Shown here: positions 1 to 11,100 of the stretch, piece after piece
How positions within the stretch are numbered: position 1 is the stretch's first letter
How the letters are laid out: each line of letters begins with the position of its first letter
DNA from: Progne subis subis
Lineage: Eukaryota; Chordata; Aves; Passeriformes; Hirundinidae
Length of the DNA stretch: 64,000 nucleotides
Assembly: GCA_022316685.1 (NCBI GenBank)
Contig: JAKJHU010000066.1
Location: forward strand, 372,001-436,000
Direction of reading: 5' to 3'
Translations under genes and position numbers: made by a program
Notes under the pieces: model-generated
What the model saw: the letters and a program-made list of their open reading frames with translations, nothing else
Told to the model about the DNA's origin: nothing
Databases searched by the model: none

Positions 1-1891
1 TAGGCAGAGGTGGTAGTGATGCAAAGACGCATCCAGACTAAAATTGCTAAGCACTATTACACTTTATATAGCACAAAAGTTCAAATTTCTGGGCAAAAAA
101 ACAAGCCCTACTCACATTGTCCTCCGCTCCTGTGAAGCATTTGGATTGTAAAGGCAAAATTAGTTCAGCTTGTGGTTCCTCCATGTTGCAGAGAAGCAGA
201 GGATGTCCGTGTATATGGGCAGATTTCTTTTACTCTTCCACATCCTCTTTCATAAAAAAGAGTATTGTTGAGACCTTTTCTTCTTCATCCTTCGACCACA
301 TCTGTTGCTTAGACACCTTGGTCTCCTCTCCACTCCTCCCAGAATTCAAATCCAAATACTGGTTTGTCCTAGGGAAGACTTAATACCTTAATATCCCACA
401 AGTATTGGATCAGAGTGGATGACCATCAAACGTTGACTCTCAGAATACAGAGCCCTTCCTTGCAACCTTAGTCCAAGCTGTACATAAATTGACAGAGTGG
501 GGGAAAAATCCAACCTTACAGTCAAAAGGGGGTTTGCATTCTGATGTGGAAGTATTCAGTGGGTTTGTGACTGCACACACAAAGAACACTTTGTACATAG
601 ATTCAGTTATATTCTTTATTGTTGAGACAGTTCTGGAATGTTTTGGTCTTCCTGAGCTGGCAAATGGATGAAAACATTGGTCTGCCCTGTTATGCTTTAT
701 TTTTAAATTTATATCAGAAAGATTAACAAGCAGTAGAATGGACAAGAAGGTGTTTCAAAACTGTGTTCCAAAAGAAAAAGAGAGAGTAAGGACAGAGACA
801 TGAACTGTCAAGTACTGTGACTCTAATGGTTGAGGAAGAACTTAAGGAGGATTGGAAAACAAGTTAAACCACACGCCTGACTTCAGAATTCTTCAGGATA
901 TGCAGACACCTTCCCCTCTAATGACCCAGTCCTTGGATACGCCAGCCTGAGAGCCTGCTGAAAGGGAAGGTTTGTAGTGAGACAGCACAGCACAACGTGG
1001 CCTATTGTCAGCCTGGGGGCTAAGTACTGCCCACATATGTCATATGATCACAAAACCACCACTGAAAACACTAGTTTATAAAACCCTCAGTGCCATTCAT
1101 TACACAGAACTAACCAAAATAGCTCACCTATTAACCTGTCACCTGTGTAAATTGGAGACTCCTGGTCTCCAATTTACCTCTTCATCCTTCTCCTGCTTTC
1201 TAATACCACATGGAACCTCGTCAGGCTCCAAGATGAGTGGTAATCATGGTGCTATTAATATGACAGTCAGCAGCCTCTTCCCACTTCACACGGCCTCACA
1301 TGAATTCCTTGACATTAAACTTTAAGCTTCAGATCAAATCACTGAGTTTATGAGACTTTCTCCAGTATAATTTTTCCAACTGAAATGCTGAAGAGGTTTA
1401 TTATTACACTTATTTAATTCTCCTCAGCTCTAGGACTCTTTAGTCATCTTTGTCCTATTCCATCCTACTTCTGAATAATAAAATACAATGAACTGGACAC
1501 ACCTGGAAACAAAGAAAAAGTCTGGGACATCCTGTGTAAAAAGTACCATTGTTGTTAATACTGAAATATTATTAGATTGATTATATTTAATCAGTTAGCT
1601 CATGATGTGAAATGGAGAAGTATTTTACACACCAGAAAATTGTTGGAAAAATTACTATCAGTTAGAATGGGGAGGAGATATTTTAAAGTAATTTGAAGTA
1701 TAATCAAATGTTAACTAAGAAATAATTAGGATGATCATACTGACTTAGGACATGTTGCAAGATAAAGCCCTTATTTAGTTGGCTAATTTCATGGCATTTC
1801 GAAAAACACATTACTCAGTTACTGGTTTGAGGAAATACTTTGAAACCATTCATAGATACAAATGCTCAGAATTTTTCATATTTTCACCAGG

Positions 1892-1912
1892 AAAAAAAAA
1901 AAAAAAAAAAAA
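1892..1912 (+). repeat. Poly(A) tract, 21 bases
   Basis: An uninterrupted A run in the upstream intergenic region. Confidence 0.95.
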
Positions 1913-4055
1913 GGACCTATGGGTTCTTAATATGTAATAATAACAACATGATACCGAGACAGAAACTGAACTAAAAGATGAAATTAAAAGCTGTCTGCCC
2001 CCCCCCGAGCCAGTGTGCACTTTATCCTAAGTGACTTGGCTGCCACAGCGATGCAGGCAGTGACTATCTAGGGTGACACAAGGCAGCTATTCTAATGGGA
2101 TAAAGAGGACTTTCATCTCTATATTTCTCCAGCTGGAATAATGCAATGGTGGCCTGTGACAAACGAGCAGATGATCCCAGTCCAGTTTTAGGATGCCCAC
2201 CCCAAAATGCCCAACAACAGGCTCACAGCTCCCTGTACATGTAAGCCTTTGAGTTTGTGTTGTTTATTCTAAGTCCTAACTGAGAAACACCAACAGTGCA
2301 GGACAGAAAACTGTTTCCAGCTACCGGATCCTCCTACATGTTGTGTGGATAACTACAAGACTTTGACCTAAAGTCACCTTGTCCTAGTTTCTAATTCACT
2401 TTTATGCAGATGAGATTGCAGGATCGGGGCCGTGGTATCCACATTGGCTCATACTTTCAGAAATGAAAGCTGCAAGATTTATCCATCTGAGAGACCACAA
2501 TTAGGTTAGCTTGCAGGATCAAGCTTATTCTGCATGAAAAGGATGGATCTCTCTAATTCACATAAAGGAAAATGAGAAATATTGGTGAAAAAGGGGATGT
2601 GCTAACTCCTGTAAAACATTACTGGAAACTGCATTGCCCAGACTGAAATGTCCTTTAAAACCAAGAGTGTCCCTTTAAGCAAAATATCAGCACAAGGAAG
2701 GAAGAACTAAAACCAGTAAAAGAGCAGCTGATAAAACACTGCCATCACTTTTTCATAAATTATACTCCAAAATGTTTCACAAAATTGAGTAACAGAGGAA
2801 AACAGAAAAGATTTTTGTAGCACATTCCTTTGGCAAATGCAGGATAAAGCTCATCATGTGAGTTAAACTGTAAATGAGGGCCTTATGCTTTATAAAAATT
2901 CTCCTATTGTACCAGGAAGGATGAGAGTCAAACACAACAGTTTCAGCAATGCTCTAAGTCCTGTAAATAAAGTTAGTTAACAGACAGGAATCAGCAGACT
3001 GTTTGGGGGCGGGGGGGGGGAAGAGAGAAAATACTGGTTTTGTAGGAAAAATTTAGGCACACCGCTGCTGCATTTCAGACCCAACTTCACTGCACTGTAC
3101 AAGAGATTAATTGGACCCACAATATCCAGCAAACAGCATATGACATCCATCTACCTTTGCTGCTTCAGCATCCTCCCAAAAATATATAATGCAGGATTTT
3201 AAATAGTACATTAGCCCAGTTTCCTTTCACAAAGTCTTACAGAGAAATTTAGGAAAATTCCAAAAGTAGCATATTGATTGCCTCTGGGATTTTCCACTTA
3301 GAATTTAATAGAAAATTACACACCTACCCAATCTGTGAGGTTTCCATAACCTCCCTCGTGAATTTAATCTTCCATCATATAATAAATTTTACCATTAGGC
3401 ATATTTTCTGAGATTGCTTCACCATTAAGGCTATTTCCCAATTTTGCTTTTCAGAACCACATATACCCTCTGTGTGGTGTCTGAGTGGCACCTTGCACTG
3501 AAGAATTCAGGTCTAAGTCTATGCACACAGTTAGGATACAAATCACTACTGTTAGTATTCAATTTGCTTCCCTCCTGCTCATTTTATGTCATTATTCCGA
3601 ATGATAGGGTCGGTCAATATTACTGGAGCTAACGGGATTCTCCTGGGTACTCTGAGGAGACCAAGGCAAGATCTGCATTTGCATCTGTTCAAGTAGGCGT
3701 GTGCAAGTATCACATAGTCTTCTCCTTGTCACAACACAGTCTGACTACATGTAAAACACAAGACGATGATCGGAGCTGTGTTTGCAGTTATCAGTAGTCA
3801 TAACTGTAAACGTATGGGTCCTTTCTCTATAGGCAACAGGCAAAAGCACTCTCGGCTGTAAAAACAACACTCCACCCTCAGTGAATTTACCACAGCGAGC
3901 GAACTGGAAGTGTGGCTGAAGGCGTCAAGTGGTGAATAAATCAAAGCACTAATTTCAGCTGTGTTTGGGCCAGCCGTATGGCTGCAGTGACCTCACGGTG
4001 ACCGTCGGGAGGGTTGCCAGACGCCCTAAATCTCGCTCCTTTGGAGAGCCGAGAC

Positions 4056-4125
4056 TCTCTTCCTCTTGCTAAGGCTATCCAGTTTTTAAGTGAGGGATTC
4101 TCTTCCTCTTGCTAAGGCGATCCAG
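4056..4125 (+). repeat. 27-bp direct duplication upstream of promoter
   Basis: A 27-base pyrimidine-rich unit at 4056-4082 is repeated at 4099-4125 with a single T/G difference. The spacing is 43 bases. It lies at the left edge of the CpG island, about 740-800 bases before the BEND7 start codon. Confidence 0.85.
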
Positions 4126-4443
4126 GTCTGGCAGAGCTCAACATCCCTCAGCCCAGCTGGCGGCTCGGCGCTCTTCTCCAGGCCTCGGTCCATGACACCA
4201 GCGGACACATCGCTGCGATAATCCCCGTAAGACAAGGCAACAAACAGGTGTTGCCATCAGTTCCTGAGGTTTACCCACTTCCGCACGCCAACTTCAACCC
4301 CCTCCCCGCCGGTCCTGGCCCGGTCCCGCTAAACACGAAGAGTTCCCCCCGCTCAGCCCCTGAAGGGAGCCGCGGGCAGCACCGCGGGGCTGAGCGGGCA
4401 GCGCCGGTGCCCGTGTGTGAGGCGCGCGTCGGGAGGGGGACAC

Positions 4444-4452
4444 AAAATGGCG
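4444..4452 (+). promoter_or_regulatory. YY1-like site
   Basis: AAAATGGCG matches the core of the YY1 motif (AANATGGCG) in the forward orientation that is often found just downstream of vertebrate transcription starts. Its ATG is also in frame with the BEND7 start at 4864. Assigned by motif match only. Confidence 0.4.
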
Positions 4453-4712
4453 CTGCCCCTCAGCCCCTCGACCTCAGCCCGCGGCGGGGCCGAGTGGCGG
4501 CGGGCCGGCCCCGGGGTGGCGGCGGCTCCCGGCCGGCGGAACCGCCGCCTTCCTTCCCCCAGCAGGTGGCACCGGGGTCCCGGCGCCGGCGGCGAAGCCA
4601 TTGCGGGCCGCCCTTCGCCGCCGGGCCGCGGCCGCGCAGCCGGCGGGGGGGAAGGCGGCGGCATCGCCCCCGCGGGGCTCCCCCCGCCGCACCCCGCTTT
4701 CCCTCAAAGTTC

Positions 4713-4720
4713 GGGGCGGG
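4713..4720 (+). promoter_or_regulatory. GC box (Sp1/KLF type)
   Basis: GGGGCGGG lies about 145 bases before the start codon inside the CpG island. This is a common Sp1/KLF binding core. Such motifs are expected by chance in GC-rich DNA, so support is limited. Confidence 0.4.
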
Positions 4721-4863
4721 AGCGGGGGGGAGACCGGAGCCAACTTGTCCCGGATCCCTTTATTCGCCGCCGGAGCCGCCGTCTCTCCCAACCCCCGCGT
4801 GTATTGCTGATCGGAGGGACGGAGCTCGGTCCTGTGTCCGCCCCGCTCCTTCCTGCCCGCACC

Positions 4864-4924
4864 ATGGAGTTCGCCCAGAGGAAGAGGAGCAGGAAATCCC
4901 AAAGCTTTAAACTGGTCAACGAAG
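4864..4924 (+). CDS. BEND7: BEND7 coding exon 1
   Basis: Encodes residues 1-20 and the first base of codon 21. The start context GCACCATGG is near-optimal. The basic stretch QRKRSRKS (5-12) could act as a nuclear localisation signal. The donor is GTAAGG at 4925, phase 1. The exon lies in the CpG island. The reading frame continues open upstream into the presumed 5'UTR. Confidence 0.93.
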
Positions 4925-5091
4925 GTAAGGCGGGGGCGACCGGGCTTTGTTCGCTGGCCGTGGGCAGCCCCGACTTTTGCCCCGGGGGGAGCGGGGCGTT
5001 ATGAAACGCCGGCGCCCCCGGGCCGCCGCTCCCTCCCAGCTCTGTTATTGAACTCCGCAATCCTCTGCCTGAACTCCCCGAAACCATTGCA

Positions 5092-5126
<35 letters not shown>

Positions 5127-8100
5127 ATTTTTTTTTTTTAATTTTATTTCTTTCACCCCCTTCCCGTTTCCTCTTTTTTTTTTTTTTTAATTATTTTTTA
5201 CATGTGTGTTACGTGTTTTTGCAAAACCACCACCTCAAGCCTCTCCCCCCACCCCCCACCCCCCCTCAGGTGGACGTGTTATTTTTTTCCAAGCAGACCT
5301 TGCACAAAATAAAGTTGGATCGTGTTTCGTGGTAAATCCTGCTTGGGCGGGTGGGGAAGAAAAGGTAAAATCGGGAAGCGAGCAAAAAATAATGACACTT
5401 GAGCAGCGACAGACCTCCTTAGTATTCAACTCTTGTGGATTTATTGTATTTGGGGTGGTTTTTTTCCTCTCCTCGGCTGTGTACATCCGCGTATTTCAAA
5501 GAAAAGCTGAATCGAGATTGCTTTATTAAAAATCCACGCAGGTAATTAATTGTACGTGGGCAGGGGAGAGCCGCTGGCGTGTAACTTGTTCGCTCGGGGT
5601 GTGTTTGCTTCTGGAAAAGAGGATATTTTAAAAGGGATCGTGAGGGGAGAAATATTTGAATTCATGTCGGGCAAGAAGCACAGCTCTGTGTTTCAGTCTT
5701 GTTGTTGTTTTCTTTAATTAAAGGGGAAAAAAGATACAGCCGCTGATAGGCATTTTAACAGGTGGACTTCCCACCCCTAGGGATTTGTTTTGGTTGGGGA
5801 TTTGTCCCTTCTCTGGCCGATGAGATGTTTTTGCCCTGATGGATTTGACTCGAGATCGTTTCTCCTTTTGTGTTCCCAAGTATTGGACGGGAATATCTCC
5901 ATGAAACGCTGTGTGTGTCCTGCATGCCAAGTTCAAGGCAGGTGACTGCTTGGTTGTAATGTCACACTGGTGAAAAGGGGGACACACATGCGAGTGTGAA
6001 AACTTGCTGTCTGAGGAGTGCTCTGCAAAATTACGTTTGAAGCGAAGAAATTCAAAGATGGAAATAAACTCACTTGGTGAGAATAATAAATAATGCCTAC
6101 TGTATCGTGGTAGGGGGGTCTGGGGCATCACACATGGTCCCTGTTAAAACTAGAAGGGCAGGTACCTGCCAGACAGGTCTGAAACGCACTGGAGGTCTGT
6201 ATCCATAAGCAAACCTATCAAGGGTGTAATTTTTACAGAGAGCAGGTTTGGTTTGTGGAGTTTTGGTACAGATCATGCTCCCAACTTGCAGGCAGAGTTA
6301 GTGCACGACTGGGCTGGAGTATGGAGGTGGTGAAAGCAAAATGTGGAAAAACAAAACTGAAATTTTACTTTGTTTCTTTCTGTCTTAATGGACCTGTGAA
6401 AAGAGTATGTGCCAGAAATAGGTGACTATTTTGCCAGCCTCAGTTGCCGCTTCTTACAGGTTTGGACATGCTTCAGTGTATGAGACAATCTATTTAACCT
6501 TATTTCAATAGGTAAATCCAGTTATGATGGTACATTATTAATAATGTTTTATCTGGGGTCTCTTTTTGGATGTAGAAAGTCAAATAGAAAACTACAATAA
6601 AAGCATATCCTAGAGAGAAAATTGTCTTTGTAAAAAATTCTCTTTGAGAATAGAGGAGATAAAAGTCACGTTTTGTATGTGAGTCTGCACTCTCATACTC
6701 TTTTCTATCACAGTTGATTAGAAAGATAATTACGTATAAATAGTTGTCTCTTGTAATTGGCCTTTGCCTCTTGCAGGAGTTATTCTGCAATGTCACGCAC
6801 TTTACTGTTGTGAAATTGATATGGTTTTCCAGTGCCTGGACTGTGACATCCAAGGCAGAAGAAGGAAACCAAAAAGAAAAGGCAATGCTGTATGAATTAG
6901 TTGGTAACACATCATGTGCTATTGATGTGTACCCATACAATGCTTATTCTGTCCCAAAAATTACTTCAGAGCACCTTATCACAATGATCAGTAATGACCA
7001 AAACAAGACAAAAACCATTCCTGTGCTGAAACACAGCCTCCTCTGGGGTGAAATCTGGTGGCTTTAAGGCCGTAGCTGCAGACAGAAGAATATTGTGACC
7101 AGCTGCAAGTACAGGGATATGCTAAAGAAGAAACCATGCGTAATCTGTATATCTGAGGACCATGATTCTGTAAGTCATTTAAGTCCTAGTTTCCATGGAC
7201 TTGCTCCCACAGGCCTTGGAATGTTCTTGAGAGGATGAAGGTGCCATCAGGGGCCCACCAAGCCACTTCATCACACCCTCTGCTCAACGGGACAGCTAGT
7301 GATCATGGAAGGCAGCATAAATCCTGCCAGTTTAGTCTCATGAAGGAAGCTTTTACTTCCTTAATGTCATATCTCAAACTTCACCTTTACCCATTTCACT
7401 GACTGGGCGTGCTTGGGAAGCAGAGGAACCCTTTGTGTAGCACCTCATTACTGACCTCTCCAGTTCTGTGGTGTGCTTATTTTCCCCTCATGTTTTTTTC
7501 CAGGCCCTTCTCATTCTATTCCATTGCTGTGTTAGGCTCGATTTTAGTTTACATACTGGGTTGTTCCTCCTCTTCTGCCTTGAGACAGTTGTGCTGTACA
7601 AATAAACAGCAGGTAACAAAAAGAGTGACTTCTAGGAGACTTTTCCAGTCCTGTGGCTGTTTGATCAGAGGTGCAGGTGTGCTGCTTGTGGGAGAAGGAG
7701 CTGTTTATGCCACCCTTTCCATGTGTTACACCTTTTAAGTGAATCCCCTGAAGTCCCTTCCATGAGTTAATCTCTGCCTCACTTTTTGTGAGGCAAGTAA
7801 ACATAAAACCAGTTTATAGAGGGAGTAGCTGAGACCATTGGGAACTGGGAGGACATTGAAGGAGTGAGGTGGGGAGGTGGCTCCTTCAAGACACTGAATA
7901 TATTGTTCAGTCTTGAGCGATTTGCCGGAGGACAGAGTGTGTGCCAGGAACAGAGTCAGAAATAGCATCCAGGAGAGCTGCCTTTAGACACTTTTTTTTT
8001 TCCTTGGACTTACTATTCCCTCTGTGCACACATGTAAACAAAGCTCTGGTTTTAGTGAACACCTGCCTGGGGTTACAACAGAGACCTTCACAGCAAAGTA

Positions 8101-11100
8101 GTCTTTTATTTAAAATAGAAACTCAGTGGTGGGGTTTTTTAAAATATCTTGTAACATCTCTGTCTATGAGATGCCAGTGCTAATTCTTCAGATCATTGCA
8201 GGCATTAATTTCTATAGGTGCATATCCCAAGGTGTCCCTGATCCTCCTTTCTTCAGAATTGGGAGGCCAGTGACATCAGTATGAGTCAGGACAGCTGAGC
8301 AATACAGCCCTGGTGTACATTGCTGATTCCTTAGTGAGGCGAAGTTTGAAAGTTTGCCTTGGTCTCTGGGAATGTAAAGTTTTCATTATAAATCTGCTTT
8401 TCTTCTGTAAAGCAAGAAGCCAGATAATTGGCATCTGGTGGGATAATTTGCTGTGAAAATGAACACAGTAATTTAGGGCAGGCGTAGCTCTTCCCTAAAA
8501 TCTGTGAAATATTCGAGCTGAGTCTCTCCAGTGTGAGCAAAGGTTTTTTAGGAGGTGCTGATACAGAGCACATTTTCTGTGGTTAATTTGATGTACATGA
8601 AATAAACTGCAGATATATTGATAAATTGTGTAGTAAAACTGTAGCAATGTGTTCAGTGTTCATTTTTTCCAGATCACTTGAGTTCTAATTTTTTTTATCG
8701 TTTTTCATTCCAGATTACCATCATGAGATATATAAGATCTCTGACTACAGCAATGATGTTAATGGGGAGACCAAAGAAACACAACCAGTTTTTTTAGGTA
8801 TGTGCTTGTGTTGATTAATTTTCGAGCAACATTGCGTGGCCATTTGCAATTAGGGAGGAAAAACCTCTGTGCAAGCACAGACTGTGCCTGCCATTGTTTA
8901 ATATGACGTTCTTTTCAAGACCCTTTTATTCTATGAATTGCCAATATATCCTTTATTAACACTGGTAAAAGTTGTAATTTCAGACATAAATGTTTATTAG
9001 TGTCTACACACAGTGCTAATTATCACTCACTCAGAGAGCCAGATGCTGACTCTGCAGTTTTGCAGCTCTGTGCTCACCCCATTTACATTGCATATTCCCT
9101 GGCATGCTTCACTGGCAACAGTTTGTGTAATTGGGGTATTACATCTTTGACATCTGGATAACAGAAATTCAATTTCCAGGAAGCTGCTATTTGTTTGGTT
9201 TTGCTTCTGCCTTGGGTGGGATAGAGGATTAATGTGCTGTCTTAGTGTAATGTCCTTTCACCTCTGGAGCTTGCCTGCTAATCCTGCCATGGCAAAATTA
9301 AATTAAATCAACAGTTAAAAATGTGCAAAGAAAATAGAGAAGTAATGTAGAGTCTGCAGCATGATATGTATTACAGCATATCAGTGATTGGCTATCAGTG
9401 AACCTTTACCTTTCTTGTGTGCTTTTTATTCTATATAATTCCTCAGCTGCAGAGTGCCTTTTCCTTTCCTGCTTCTCTCCCCTTCCAGTTGCATCCAGGA
9501 CCTCACCTGGATAAAGCCCCTCTTGGCAAAGATTTGGCAGGCTAAATTCAAAGATGGAGGTGCCAGTTTTTTGAGTTATGTAAAGCAACCTTGTGAACGC
9601 TTTATTTGGGCTCTGGAGAAAGCAGATGCCTTTGCTTCAAGAAATTTGGGGATGTCTGCCTCTTTTTCAGCACCAGCAACCTAAACATTTTTGTAGGGTG
9701 ATTTAAGGTTTCTGTAGTCTTTGTGTGCTGCCCCTTGAAGCTGGCAAGAAGCATTGGAATGTGGGAATCAGCACCTGAAGTTAATCTGCATGCAAAATTC
9801 CTTTGTCTCCTAGATTCATAATGCCACATCCTCTTCTAGAGGTCAGCAGCAAATGAGAGAGGCTAGGAGGATGTGTTGAAACGAGAGTGGGAGCTGCCTT
9901 CAATTCCCTTCTCAGCTTCTCATCGTTAGGATTTTGAGCAAGTGTTTCTTCCCTACACCCATTTCCAGGGAGAAGCAAAGGCAGCTGCTGTGCTTTGTGT
10001 TTGGGTCTCATGCTCTATAAGCACTTTTGGTGAACTCTGATGAACCTGATGGAGTGAGTTCTGCCAGAGGTTTACTTTAAATGCTTTTTCTTCCAACTCT
10101 AAGTCATGGTAAAGCTTCGGCAAGGATTAGGCATCATCCAGGGTGCTCTAAGAATGTGCAAAAGTCTGTGCTTTGACATTTTTGCTGTGAGTCAGACCAA
10201 TTGATCTGGATTTTGGCTTGGTTGTGTTGTCCTTAAATTTGTTTGGGTTTTTCTTTTTTAGTATGTCCAGCTTTTCATTGTGACTGAAAGTGCTCTGGCA
10301 TTTAAGTGCCTCAAGTTCACCTATTTCAAGAGTCAGTCAGAATTTAAACTTTAAGAATGTGAATCTTATCAAGGATCTTCCTTATCAGGCATAGTCAGGG
10401 TATAATTGCTGCTTCACTTGATTTCACTGTTTCATGCCAAAATTTATCTCAGATGTTTATTCCAACTTGTTGATTTAGAGTCAAGTTTGTTCTCCCATTT
10501 AAGTGATCCATGGGATCAGCAGTTGTAACCTCAGTGTGATGCAGCCTTTAGTGTGGAATAGATGCTATGATACAGCATTGAAACTATTACCTTTAGGGAA
10601 GGTAAAATGTTAGTGGCCACCTCTAAATGAGTGAAGCTTTATCAGGAGTGGGATGTGCAAATGCCTTTGCACAGCTGAGCATGGTTAACTCAAAACTGCT
10701 GTTGAGAAGAGGGGAGCTGCTAGGGTAAATGAGTAAATCAAAAGAATCCAGTTTGTATAATGTACAGATAAATTAAGAATGAAACATCAAGAAAGACCTG
10801 AGGAATCTAGATGGTCTTTTTTGCACCAGCACAGATGGGCAAAATACAGCTTTGTGTAAATGTAGGCTGTAAATTGGAGGAAGATTCAGTGCAATTAAAG
10901 GAGCATGGTACCGGACATCACCTCTGATGATTGCAATGGTGTAGAGTCTAACTGCTGCCTGAATAGAGCTTGGGAAGTTTTCTCATGTTAGGAGTGTCTC
11001 ATGTTAGGAGTGTCTCAGTGTCTCATGTCTCAGTGTTAGGAGTGGGAGATGTGGTGGCTTGTCCTCTCCCCCAGTCCTTTGTTCTGATAAGATGATGAAC

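Larger units (their letters stand above)
1..4130. other. Upstream intergenic region, no gene seen
   Basis: AT-rich sequence with stop codons in all frames; the longest open frames are about 100 codons and resemble no family I know. It contains a 21-base poly(A) run at 1892-1912, a short poly(C) run near 2000 and a G-rich run at 3005-3020. I saw no CR1 tail here. The last few hundred bases approach the CpG-island promoter and become richer in GC. Confidence 0.6.
4130..5060 (+). promoter_or_regulatory. BEND7: CpG-island promoter of BEND7 with 5'UTR and exon 1
   Basis: CpG dinucleotides and GC content rise sharply from about 4130, peak at 4440-4740 and fall after about 5060, where CT and T tracts begin. 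The island holds the start codon at 4864 and the first splice donor at 4925. No TATA box is visible near the likely start, so dispersed CpG-island initiation is expected. The transcription start cannot be placed from sequence; I would guess it lies between about 4450 and 4800. Confidence 0.85.

Noticed and set aside
4248..5156. Several long overlapping open frames on both strands in the CpG island (up to 220 codons)
   Set aside because: Stops are rare in GC-rich DNA. The products are low-complexity Arg/Pro/Gly/Ala strings, and only the frame leading into the 4864 ATG connects to a real exon.
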